Positions 1-5,527 are shown, counted from the stretch's first letter. The stretch is DNA of 9,478 bases from a bacterium (GCA_021799155.1 JAJZBA010000015.1:1-9478), one strand, 5' to 3'. Translations and numbers: made by a program. The notes: a model not told the origin generated them from the letters alone.

Positions 1-515
1 GCGAGAGTATCAATATAGAGGGGTATTGCGTAAATAATCGACGGCTTTTCTTGTTGCTTAATGACAAAGTCCTGTTCAGTCACTTGCGGAAATAATTGTT
101 GAAATCGGCTTAGAGGGAAAGCGGTTTCCGAGAGCGGCAATACTTTGTCGCCGTGTTTGGAAAGCCAGCTGTTGTGAAACATTAAAATATCAGGAGCCTG
201 GCCGGTTGCCAAAGCGTTTAAAAGGGTTTTTTCATAGATGATTTTATCGTTAAACGGCCGGAAATTTATCTGAATACCCTTGTTCGTTTTTTGGTATTCT
301 TCAATTATTGATTGGATTGCCGTTTTATCGTTATCGTTGTCAATCACTCCCCAAAAATTCAGAACGGTTTGCTTGCCGCCGCCGATTGAGCCGAAACCCC
401 CGCCGCTGCCCGGTTCTTTTAGGCCGGGAAGAATTCCGATAAAGACTAAAACAAAAAACAAAACAATTAATCCTATTGCTCCGATAATAATTATTTGATT
501 GCGAGTTAAAGACAT
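1..515 (-). CDS. Extracellular solute-binding protein, family 1 type (N-terminal part; runs off the left edge)
   Basis: The first 171 codons are visible and open to the window edge. Residues 1-7 are short and polar, residues about 8-30 form one strong hydrophobic helix, then a Gly/Ser/Pro-rich linker (about 34-47) leads into a globular domain. That domain begins TVLNFWG and contains an EYQKTNKG-like segment and ALATGQAPDILMF. This pattern is typical of the N-lobe of SBP_bac_1 (sugar-type ABC transporter binding proteins). No lipobox cysteine follows the hydrophobic segment, so the protein is probably held at the outer face of the membrane by an uncleaved helix. Its ATG lies inside the last codons of gyrA (10-base overlap), and a GGGAG stands four bases upstream, which fixes the start. 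The ligand is unknown and no permease gene is visible; it may lie further left. The family call is confident, the substrate is not. Confidence 0.85.
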   Translation of the reverse strand, partial: MSLTRNQIIIIGAIGLIVLFFVLVFIGILPGLKEPGSGGGFGSIGGGKQTVLNFWGVIDNDNDKTAIQSIIEEYQKTNKGIQINFRPFNDKIIYEKTLLNALATGQAPDILMFHNSWLSKHGDKVLPLSETAFPLSRFQQLFPQVTEQDFVIKQQEKPSIIYAIPLYIDTL

Positions 516-2926
516 ACTACTCCCGCCACTTTATCTTCTTTTTTTAATTTCATAATTTTTACTCCGGAAGTGGCGCGGCCGGCTGTTCTAATATCGGAAA
601 TCTTAGTTCTGATAATTTGACCCTTGGTTGAGAGCGCCAGTAATTCTTCTTGTTCGGTGATGACCTGAGCTGAAACGATGCTCCCGGTTTTGGAAGTGAT
701 TTTGGCGGTTTTAATTCCGGAGCCGCCGCGGCTTTGCGCTTTGTATTCTTTGAGCGGCGTCTGCTTAGCAAAGCCGTTTTCGGTTACTACCAATAATTTT
801 CCTTCTTTTTTAATTATATCAAGTCCGGCGACAAAATCATCTTTTTTGAGTCTAATCGCTTTAACGCCGGCAGCAGCCCGTCCCATTGGGCGCAATTGCG
901 ATTCTTTAAATCTGATTGCCTGGCCTAAAGCGGTTGCTAAAATGATTTCATCTTTTCCAGAGGAAAGTTTGACCCATTTAAGCTCGTCGCCTTTTTGTAA
1001 ATTAATAGCGATAATACCGCTTCGCCTGACATTAGCAAAATCTTCCAGCGATGTTTTTTTGATAATGCCGTTTTTGGTTGCCATCGCGAGATATTGTTCG
1101 TCTTCGGTGGTGTAAGCGATAATCGCCGAAATTTTTTCATCGCTCGGAATTTCCAAAAAGTTTTGAATCAATTTTCCTTTGGCGGTTCTTGTTCCGGCGG
1201 GAATTTCATAAACTTTGGTTTGAAACACCCGGCCTTTGTCGGTGAAAAACAAAATATTATCGTGGGTGTTGGCGGAAATAAAATGGGCAATAAAATCTTC
1301 TTCGCCGACTTCAGAGCCTATCAGTCCTTTGCCGCCGCGCCGCTGGATTCTGATGGCGTCCGGAGAAACTCTTTTGATATAGCCGCTTTGCGAAAGGGTG
1401 ATTACTATTTCTTCGGAAGGAATTAAATCTTCTTCTTTGAACTCTTTTAAGCCCGAAGCGACGACTTTTGTCTTTCTCGCGTTGCCGTAATGATTTTTCG
1501 CTTCTAAAAGTTCGTTTTTAACAACCGCTAAAATTTTCGCCGGGCTTTTTAAAAGAGCTTCCAGTTCAAGAATTAGCTTTCTCTTTTCTTTTAATTCGTC
1601 TTCAATTTTTTGGCGTTCCAGAGCGGCCAAAGCGGAAAGTTTCATATCCAAAATGGCATTGGCCTGAATTTCCGTCAATTTAAAGTTTTTAACGAGGTTT
1701 AAAAGGGCATCTTGGCGGTCTTTTGATTTTTTGATGGCGGCGATAATTTTATCAATCACCGATAAAGCTTTGACCAATCCTTCTAAAATATGAGCGCGTT
1801 CTTTGGCTTTTGTTAGGTCGAATCTGGCGCGGCGTTCAACTACGATTTTCCGATGCTCTAAATATGCCTCCAATACTTCTTTTAAGGATAAAAGTTGAGG
1901 TTGGATTCCGTTTGTCAGAGCGATCATGTTTAAATGAAAATCTTTTTGGAGGTCGGTGTGTTTGTAAAGCTGATTTAAAATTTTTTGGGGATTAACGTCG
2001 TTTTTAAGTTCGACGACAATCCTCATTCCTTCCCGGTCGCTTTCGTCGCGCAAATCTTTGATGCCTTCTATTTTTTTCTCCTGGACTAATTCGGCGATTT
2101 TAGTGATTAGTTCGGCTTTATTAACCTGGTATGGAATTTCGGTAATAACGATATTAAACTGGCCGGTTTTTCTTTCTTCAATTTCGGTCAAGGCGCGGCA
2201 GGTAATCGGTCCTCTGCCGGAAGCGTAAGCTTCGGCAATGGCTTTTTTGTCGTAAATAATTCCGCCGGTTGGAAAATCAGGACCTTGGATAAATTTTATT
2301 AGTTCTTCGCCGGGGGCTTTCGGATTTTCTGCCAGATAAATAACAGCATCGACAACCTCGCCTAAATTATGGGGCGGAATGTTAGTGGCCATGCCAACCG
2401 CGATGCCCATGGTGCCGTTAATTAAAAGATTTGGAATTTTTGATGGAAGAACTTTCGGCTCGTTTCGGGTGCCGTCATAATTTGGCTGCCAGTCAACGGT
2501 TTCTTTTTCGATATCAAATAAAAGCTCTTCGGCTATTTTTGAAAGCCGCGCTTCGGTATAGCGCATTGCCGCTTGCGCGTCGCCGTCAATCGAGCCCCAA
2601 TTTCCCTGGCCGTTGATTAACGGATAGCGCAGGGTAAAATCTTGAGCCATTCTGGCTAAGGCGTCGTAAACCGCCATATCGCCGTGCGGATGATAGCGTC
2701 CAAGACAAGAACCGACAACCGTTGCTGATTTTCGGAATTTGGCGCCGTGAGTCAATCCTTCTTCCCACATTGTCCATAAAATCCTTCGTTGGACCGGTTT
2801 TAAGCCGTCCCGGACGTCCGGCAAGGCGCGGGAAACAATAACCGACATCGCGTAATCCAAATAAGATTCCCGAAGTTCGTCGCTGATTTCGCGTTTTTCA
2901 ATTTTGTGAGATTTTTGTTCGTTCAT
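506..2926 (-). CDS. gyrA: DNA gyrase subunit A
   Basis: 806 residues, full length for GyrA, which cuts and rejoins the G-segment DNA while gyrase (GyrA2GyrB2) introduces negative supercoils. The N-terminal winged-helix/tower region contains RALPDVRDGLKPVQRRIL (about 33-50), the quinolone-region motif HPHGDMAVYD (79-88) and the catalytic tyrosine Y123 in AAMRYTEARL. IPNLLINGTMGIAVGMATNIPPHN (164-187) is near-canonical. A coiled-coil arm covers about 360-480. The C-terminal beta-pinwheel starts near 500 and carries an intact GyrA box, QRRGGKG, at 528-534, which separates GyrA from ParC. Later blades hold degenerate box-like turns (about 680, 732, 784). The protein ends without the long acidic tail of E. 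coli GyrA. The position equivalent to E. coli Ser83 is Met84; the Asp87 equivalent (D88) is kept. The ATG shares one base with the preceding stop (TAATG), and the stop overlaps the next gene by 10 bases. gyrB is not in the window. Confidence 0.97.
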   Translation of the reverse strand: MNEQKSHKIEKREISDELRESYLDYAMSVIVSRALPDVRDGLKPVQRRILWTMWEEGLTHGAKFRKSATVVGSCLGRYHPHGDMAVYDALARMAQDFTLRYPLINGQGNWGSIDGDAQAAMRYTEARLSKIAEELLFDIEKETVDWQPNYDGTRNEPKVLPSKIPNLLINGTMGIAVGMATNIPPHNLGEVVDAVIYLAENPKAPGEELIKFIQGPDFPTGGIIYDKKAIAEAYASGRGPITCRALTEIEERKTGQFNIVITEIPYQVNKAELITKIAELVQEKKIEGIKDLRDESDREGMRIVVELKNDVNPQKILNQLYKHTDLQKDFHLNMIALTNGIQPQLLSLKEVLEAYLEHRKIVVERRARFDLTKAKERAHILEGLVKALSVIDKIIAAIKKSKDRQDALLNLVKNFKLTEIQANAILDMKLSALAALERQKIEDELKEKRKLILELEALLKSPAKILAVVKNELLEAKNHYGNARKTKVVASGLKEFKEEDLIPSEEIVITLSQSGYIKRVSPDAIRIQRRGGKGLIGSEVGEEDFIAHFISANTHDNILFFTDKGRVFQTKVYEIPAGTRTAKGKLIQNFLEIPSDEKISAIIAYTTEDEQYLAMATKNGIIKKTSLEDFANVRRSGIIAINLQKGDELKWVKLSSGKDEIILATALGQAIRFKESQLRPMGRAAAGVKAIRLKKDDFVAGLDIIKKEGKLLVVTENGFAKQTPLKEYKAQSRGGSGIKTAKITSKTGSIVSAQVITEQEELLALSTKGQIIRTKISDIRTAGRATSGVKIMKLKKEDKVAGVVCL
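520..524 (-). promoter_or_regulatory. Shine-Dalgarno-like GGGAG for the solute-binding protein
   Basis: GGGAG lies four bases before the ATG at 515, inside the last codons of gyrA. The spacing is shorter than ideal and the bases also encode Gly-Val of GyrA, so chance is possible. It is the only convincing ribosome-binding-like sequence in the window. With the overlapping stop, it suggests translational coupling. Confidence 0.4.
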
Positions 2927-3222
2927 TATTCTATTACTATTGTTTTTTCTCCGGTTATTTTTTGGGCGAAATTTTTAACATTATTCCAAATTGATTCGCC
3001 GACCACGTCCAAGCCGGTTTTGAAAATTTGCCAGAAACCGGTTTCCGACTTTTGTTTTTGAGCGTTTTCGTTAAATGAATTTATCGACCAATTCATATAA
3101 ATCAACCAAAGACCGATTACTAAAACCATCGTTATTGCGCTTGAGGCAATTAACCAGCGCTTTTTAATGTTTTCGTCGGAATTCTGGATTTTTTTGATAA
3201 ATTTTTTAAATCCGTAAAACAT
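2926..3222 (-). CDS. Small single-pass membrane protein of unknown function, upstream of gyrA
   Basis: 98 residues, not recognised as a named family. The N-terminus is basic (KKFIKKIQ...KKR, 6-22), followed by one hydrophobic helix at about 23-43 (LIASSAITMVLVIGLWLIYM). The positive-inside rule places the short N-terminus in the cytoplasm and residues 45-98 outside. The C-terminal part is amphipathic and rich in Asn, Lys and Trp. It has no cysteine, no signal-peptidase site and no known catalytic motif. The start is the only reasonable ATG. It lacks a Shine-Dalgarno sequence and is preceded by GATATAAA. The stop overlaps the gyrA ATG by one base (TAATG), so ribosomes may pass directly to gyrA. 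The gene follows the metallo-beta-lactamase-fold gene by 33 bases, most of which are TTTAGGG repeats. The coding potential is supported by its operon position and the clean membrane topology. Confidence 0.75.
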   Translation of the reverse strand: MFYGFKKFIKKIQNSDENIKKRWLIASSAITMVLVIGLWLIYMNWSINSFNENAQKQKSETGFWQIFKTGLDVVGESIWNNVKNFAQKITGEKTIVIE

Positions 3223-3234
3223 TTTATATCAATT

Positions 3235-3267
3235 CTAAACCCTAAACCCTAAACCCTAAACCCTAAA
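3235..3267 (-). repeat. Telomere-like heptamer array (TTTAGGG)n, about 4.7 units
   Basis: On the plus strand four perfect CCCTAAA units occupy 3240-3267, preceded by a partial CTAAA. On the coding (minus) strand this reads GGGTTTA repeated, giving four GGG tracts separated by TTTA, the canonical pattern for an intramolecular G-quadruplex. The array supplies the last three codons (Phe-Arg-Val) and the TAG stop of the MBL-fold gene and fills most of the gap to the next gene. The unit equals the plant-type telomere repeat. In this bacterial context that is a likeness of sequence, not evidence of telomeres. A two-unit copy follows RNase J near 9456. Confidence 0.95.
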
Positions 3268-3888
3268 ACATACTATTTCTGTTTTTTTAATCTCTTCCAA
3301 ATCTTTTTTCTTGATTGTTAGTTTTTCTTTCGGCTCGATTTTTTCTTTATGATTAAATTCTTCCAAAAAAATTTTCAAGTCGTCAGCTTTTCTTTTTAGT
3401 TGCGGGATTTTATAGAAAGAGGGGACAACAATTTTCGGCTCAATCTGTTTTACGAGTTTAATCGCCGATTTTTGTTCAATAAAAGGCGAGCCGCCGGCCG
3501 GGATAAACAAAACGTCGATTTCTTCTAAATGTTCTAAGATCGCCGGCTCGGGCGTTTCCGAAAGATGTCCTAAAAAACACAAATTCATTCCTTCGGTTTT
3601 TACCAAATAAGCGGTTTTTAGAAAATTCTCCGTGGATTCTTTGATTAAACCAAAGCCGAAAATATTGATATCTTTAATATTGTATTCTCCGGCGCCGTAG
3701 ATTAGTTGACTAGTTGAGGGGTTGATTAGTTGATTAGGGAAGGGGAAGGGCGTGATGGTTTTTAAAATAATGTCGGCTTTAAAACGCGGCGGGGTCAAGC
3801 CGGTTTGAGCTTCAAAAGGGTCGGTTAAAATCGTTGTCTCGCCGCTTTGAATTTTAAAACAATCTTCGCCGTAAAAAGTAATCGTCAT
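3256..3888 (-). CDS. Degenerate MBL-fold (UlaG-like) metallo-hydrolase family protein
   Basis: 210 residues. The order of conserved segments matches UlaG-type metallo-beta-lactamase-fold proteins: MTITFYGEDCFKI (1-13), LTDPFEAQTGLTPP (21-34), KADIIL (37-42), YGAGEY (64-69), CFLGHLSE (104-111), DVLFIPAGGSPF (125-136), IEPKIVVPSFY (149-159) and a Lys/Glu-rich tail. The zinc ligands are missing. The family normally carries a HxHxDH motif directly after KADI, but here residues 43-53 are KTITPFPFPNQ. The GD position reads GH, and the usual P-M-H-Y reads PSFY. It is therefore unlikely to be an active zinc hydrolase and may be structural, regulatory or decaying. Its last codons and stop lie in the TTTAGGG array. 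The ATG has no Shine-Dalgarno sequence and sits about four bases after the predicted transcription start, so translation may be leaderless. It is probably the first gene of the gyrA operon. The fold is fairly certain, the function unknown. Confidence 0.8.
   Translation of the reverse strand: MTITFYGEDCFKIQSGETTILTDPFEAQTGLTPPRFKADIILKTITPFPFPNQLINPSTSQLIYGAGEYNIKDINIFGFGLIKESTENFLKTAYLVKTEGMNLCFLGHLSETPEPAILEHLEEIDVLFIPAGGSPFIEQKSAIKLVKQIEPKIVVPSFYKIPQLKRKADDLKIFLEEFNHKEKIEPKEKLTIKKKDLEEIKKTEIVCFRV
3700..3739. repeat. Octamer tandem array GAYTAGTT, five imperfect units, inside the MBL-fold gene
   Basis: Plus-strand units are GATTAGTT (3700), GACTAGTT (3708), GAGGGGTT (3716), GATTAGTT (3724) and GATTAGGG (3732), followed by the G/A-rich AAGGGGAAGGG. 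On the coding strand the array reads AACTAATC-type units and encodes about PNQLINPSTSQLIY, inside the segment where relatives carry or follow the zinc motif. Period-8 repetition within a coding sequence is not explained by codon structure. Confidence 0.8.
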
Positions 3889-3898
3889 ATTTTAATAA

Positions 3899-3927
3899 AT
3901 TGTATCAAAAACCCGCTCCGATGTCTA
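3899..3927 (-). promoter_or_regulatory. Predicted promoter of the MBL-gyrA operon, overlapping the upstream terminator
   Basis: On the minus strand the -35 is TAGACA (3922-3927), the spacer is 17 bases, and the -10 is TACAAT (3899-3904) preceded by TGA, an extended -10. Each hexamer matches the consensus at five of six positions. The -35 sits in the loop of the terminator hairpin. The expected start is about four bases before the ATG at 3888, predicting an almost leaderless transcript. This is a sequence prediction only. Confidence 0.55.
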
Positions 3928-3939
3928 TCGGAGCGGGTT
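3907..3939 (-). terminator. Rho-independent terminator of the TM-helix membrane protein gene
   Basis: A perfect 13-bp stem (AACCCGCTCCGAT at 3910-3922 paired with 3927-3939) closes a four-base loop. On the minus strand it is followed by TTT, giving a run of five T when the last paired bases are counted. It lies 18 bases after the stop at 3958. The plus-strand side has no T run, so it should act on leftward transcription. Confidence 0.85.
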
Positions 3940-3957
3940 AAATTATTCGGGCAGATA

Positions 3958-4641
3958 CTATCTTTCCTCGGTTTCTCTTCGGAGTTTTTCCAAGAGATAG
4001 GCTGCGTAATCTTTGCCGCCCAAACCGAAAGCCAGACCGCCGGCCAGAGCCAACATGGCAATTAGACCGGTTATCAAGGTGTTAAGAATGGTTGTGGCAA
4101 TGCCGAGTTGAATCAAGGCAGTCAAAAAGCCGAAAACCACTATTGTCCACCACGCCAAAGTTCCCAAGAATTTCGAGCCGTGCAGTTTGGCGCTGGAAAC
4201 AGAAGCTTTTACTAAGGATTTTAGGAAATTAGCTAAAACAACGGCGGCCAGCATTATCAAAACTGCGACGATAATATTGGGGATATAAGAAAGGACGTCG
4301 CGTAAGAACATCGAAACGCCGAAAAGCCCCAAAATATCGGTAGCGGCCAGAACAAAAACGATTACCAGAAACCAGTAAACCAAAAGACCGAGGAATTTGC
4401 CGGAATTAATCTGAAGCCCTGCTCTTTCAAAAAACGGCGAAAGGCCGATTTTCCTGAGGAGCGAGTCAATTTTCAAGACGCCGACGATTCTTTCTATTAA
4501 AGTGCGGAGCCCTGAAGAAATGATTAAACCGACGATCACCACTATCAAGGCGCCGATTAAAGACGGTAGAAAACTTAAAACCTGCCCCCAAAGGCCTTGA
4601 AGCGAATTTACAGTCACCTCAGTCCAAGATTGGATATTCAT
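3958..4641 (-). CDS. TM-helix repeat membrane protein (mechanosensitive-channel-like, without the MscS beta domain)
   Basis: 227 residues, almost all membrane. Hydrophobic helices lie at about 22-44, 83-107, 119-143, 161-180 and 187-208. Two related segments, PSLIGALIVVIVGLIISSGL (26-45) and PNIIVAVLIMLAAVVLANFL (121-140), each begin with Pro and end in a small-residue helix followed by Lys/Arg/Glu. This is the pattern of the conserved TM-helix repeat (PF05552-type, CmpX-like) proteins. Near the end GGLAFGLGGKDYAAYLLEKL (201-220) matches the typical glycine-rich closing motif. The cytoplasmic MscS beta domain is absent, so a channel role in osmotic or membrane-stress response is only inferred. 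The gene stands alone. It has a candidate -10 about 57 bases upstream and a strong terminator 18 bases downstream, and is transcribed divergently from the holin-like gene. No Shine-Dalgarno sequence precedes the ATG. Confidence 0.82.
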   Translation of the reverse strand: MNIQSWTEVTVNSLQGLWGQVLSFLPSLIGALIVVIVGLIISSGLRTLIERIVGVLKIDSLLRKIGLSPFFERAGLQINSGKFLGLLVYWFLVIVFVLAATDILGLFGVSMFLRDVLSYIPNIIVAVLIMLAAVVLANFLKSLVKASVSSAKLHGSKFLGTLAWWTIVVFGFLTALIQLGIATTILNTLITGLIAMLALAGGLAFGLGGKDYAAYLLEKLRRETEER

Positions 4642-4697
4642 TAATTAAATTAATTATTGCTTTATTTAAGTAATCGACCTTTGTTTGTGTTTTATTT

Positions 4698-4703
4698 ATT
4701 ATA
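4698..4703 (-). promoter_or_regulatory. Candidate -10 box (TATAAT) for the TM-helix membrane protein
   Basis: A perfect TATAAT on the minus strand predicts a transcription start near 4691 and a leader of about 50 bases. No good -35 is found at 16-19 bases spacing (only AT-rich hexamers), so this call rests on the -10 and its position. Confidence 0.4.
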
Positions 4704-4734
4704 ACTAAAAATCAGATAAATAAAATCCTTTTGT

Positions 4735-4743
4735 TGTGGATAA
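4735..4743 (-). promoter_or_regulatory. Single perfect DnaA-box consensus
   Basis: Plus strand TGTGGATAA, the reverse complement of the consensus TTATCCACA. It lies upstream of the leftward -10. No second perfect box was seen in the region, so this is not evidence of a replication origin by itself. It could be a DnaA-regulated site or chance. Confidence 0.35.
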
Positions 4744-4749
4744 CTCCCG

Positions 4750-4784
4750 CCACTGTCCACGAGCGAAGCGAGTGGTTACAGTGG
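4750..4784. repeat. GC-rich palindromic hairpin (REP-like)
   Basis: CCACTGT (4750-4756) pairs with ACAGTGG (4778-4784). Inside it CCAC (4757-4760) pairs with GTGG (4772-4775), closing GAGCGAAGCGA, with TT bulged. There is no T run on the plus strand and no gene ends here, so it is not a plain terminator. An alternative stem GGGCG (4783-4787)/CGCCC (4795-4799) would compete with its right arm. Confidence 0.65.
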
Positions 4785-4790
4785 GCGAGG

Positions 4791-4891
4791 ACCCCGCCCT
4801 CTATGTTTGTTGAATGAAATAAAAATATATTCTATAATTTTTATAGTCCTAAAATATCTCAAATTGTATTTACAGGCTTAGATGGCGGGGT
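4791..4891. repeat. Imperfect 20-bp inverted repeat around the rightward promoter
   Basis: 4791-4810 and the reverse complement of 4872-4891 agree at 16 of 20 positions. The outer eight (ACCCCGCC) are identical, and similarity stops abruptly beyond the 20. The 61-base spacer is AT-rich and holds the candidate promoter and a small palindrome CTATAA-TTT-TTATAG (4832-4846). It may be an operator, a cruciform, or the ends of a 101-bp non-coding mobile element. No target-site duplication was recognised. Confidence 0.55.
4810..4838 (+). promoter_or_regulatory. Predicted promoter of the holin-like/secG/peptide-binding operon
   Basis: -35 TTGAAT (4810-4815), a 17-base spacer, and -10 TATAAT (4833-4838, perfect). 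The start would fall near 4845, leaving a leader of about 100 bases that includes the right arm of the inverted repeat (4872-4891). This is the best rightward promoter in the region. Confidence 0.55.
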
Positions 4892-4947
4892 GCTGAATTT
4901 TATAGATAAATTTTATCGCTCCGTTCAAAAATCTACATAAAATTCGC

Positions 4948-5316
4948 ATGCTCAAATTTTTCAGTCGGTTGATTTTTTCTTTTTTCTCCAATTTTGTGGC
5001 GCTTTTAGCGGCAAGTTATTTTATTAAAGGATTTGAAATTACGTCTGATCCGATAAATTTTTCTTTAGTTGCCGGAGTTTTTACTTTGATTAATATTTTT
5101 ATCAAGCCGATTTTGAAGTTTATCTTGAGTCCGGTCATTGTTCTGACTTTCGGTTTGGGAGTTGTCTTGGTAAACGCCTTAACTCTATATTTTCTTGACT
5201 TTTTTATGGCAAATATCGCCGTATCTGGACTAAAACCGCTTTTTTATGCTACCTTAATTATAAGCCTGATTAATCTTTTAATCGGTTTTTCGGCAAAAAG
5301 AATATATAAAGAATGA
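4948..5316 (+). CDS. Phage-holin-like 4-TM membrane protein (PF04020/YvlD type)
   Basis: 122 residues with four hydrophobic helices at about 5-26, 38-60, 62-84 and 97-116. The family signature is visible in helices 2-3: TLINIFIKPILKF (46-58), then LSPVIVLTFGLGVVLVNALT (60-79), that is N-x3-KP, then P, T-x-G and N at the usual spacing. Despite the family name (mycobacterial 4-TMS phage holin superfamily) such proteins are common in ordinary bacterial chromosomes. Nothing here suggests a prophage, and the cellular role is unknown. It lacks a signal peptide and catalytic residues. No Shine-Dalgarno sequence precedes the ATG. The TGA stop overlaps the secG start by four bases (ATGA), so the two are translationally coupled. 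It is the first gene of the rightward operon. Confidence 0.85.
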   Translation: MLKFFSRLIFSFFSNFVALLAASYFIKGFEITSDPINFSLVAGVFTLINIFIKPILKFILSPVIVLTFGLGVVLVNALTLYFLDFFMANIAVSGLKPLFYATLIISLINLLIGFSAKRIYKE

Positions 5317-5525
5317 TTATTTCTATTGCTCAAATTATAATTTCAATTGTTTTAATCGTTTTAATTTTGTTGCAGGAACGGAGCGGCGGGCTTTCCGGAG
5401 TTTTTGGCGGCGGCGGCGCCGAATTTTACGCCCGCCGTCGCGGCTTGGAGCGGCTGATTTTTTACGCCACCATTGTTTTGATCGTCGTCTTCGCCGGACT
5501 GTCGCTCTGGAGTCTCTTTAAGTAA
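5313..5525 (+). CDS. secG: Preprotein translocase subunit SecG
   Basis: 70 residues, the usual size of short SecG proteins. SecG is a non-essential helper of the SecYEG membrane channel that supports SecA-driven export. It shows the classic layout: helix 1 (about 2-20) ending in LLQERSGGL, a Gly-rich cytoplasmic loop VFGGGGAEFYARRRGLERL (30-48), and helix 2 (about 48-68) ending in a basic residue. The Q-x-x-S/GGL and FGGGGAEF elements are diagnostic. The start overlaps the holin-like gene (ATGA), and the next gene begins two bases after the stop. The neighbours encode membrane or exported proteins, in keeping with a secretion/envelope operon. Confidence 0.93.
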   Translation: MIISIAQIIISIVLIVLILLQERSGGLSGVFGGGGAEFYARRRGLERLIFYATIVLIVVFAGLSLWSLFK

Positions 5526-5527
5526 TA

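Larger units (their letters stand above)
4642..4947. other. 306-base divergent intergenic region
   Basis: This is the only gene-free stretch over 300 bases. AT-rich ends flank a GC-rich core (about 4744-4800). It contains a leftward -10, a single DnaA-box consensus, a GC-rich hairpin, a 20-bp imperfect inverted repeat and a rightward promoter, each listed separately. Frames on both strands are broken by stops, and no tRNA or riboswitch was recognised. One minus-strand frame (about 4776-4917) is open except for one internal stop, but it resembles no family I know. Confidence 0.8.

Noticed and set aside
280..498. 72-residue Pro-rich frame on the plus strand
   Set aside because: Mirror of the hydrophobic and Gly-rich N-terminus of the minus-strand solute-binding protein.
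678..1426. Open frames of 145 and 110 residues on the plus strand
   Set aside because: Antisense to the gyrA C-terminal domain, with no recognisable motif.
3235..3267. CRISPR array or true telomere
   Set aside because: The seven-base units have no spacers, and the array is internal between genes of a bacterial operon.
518..4755. Identical ACTCCCGCCACT at 519-530 and 4743-4754
   Set aside because: A 12-base match is expected by chance in a window of this size, and the first copy encodes the GyrA C-terminus.
4948..5316. Prophage origin of the holin-like gene
   Set aside because: No lysin, integrase or structural phage gene is present; it forms an operon with secG, and this family is common in normal chromosomes.
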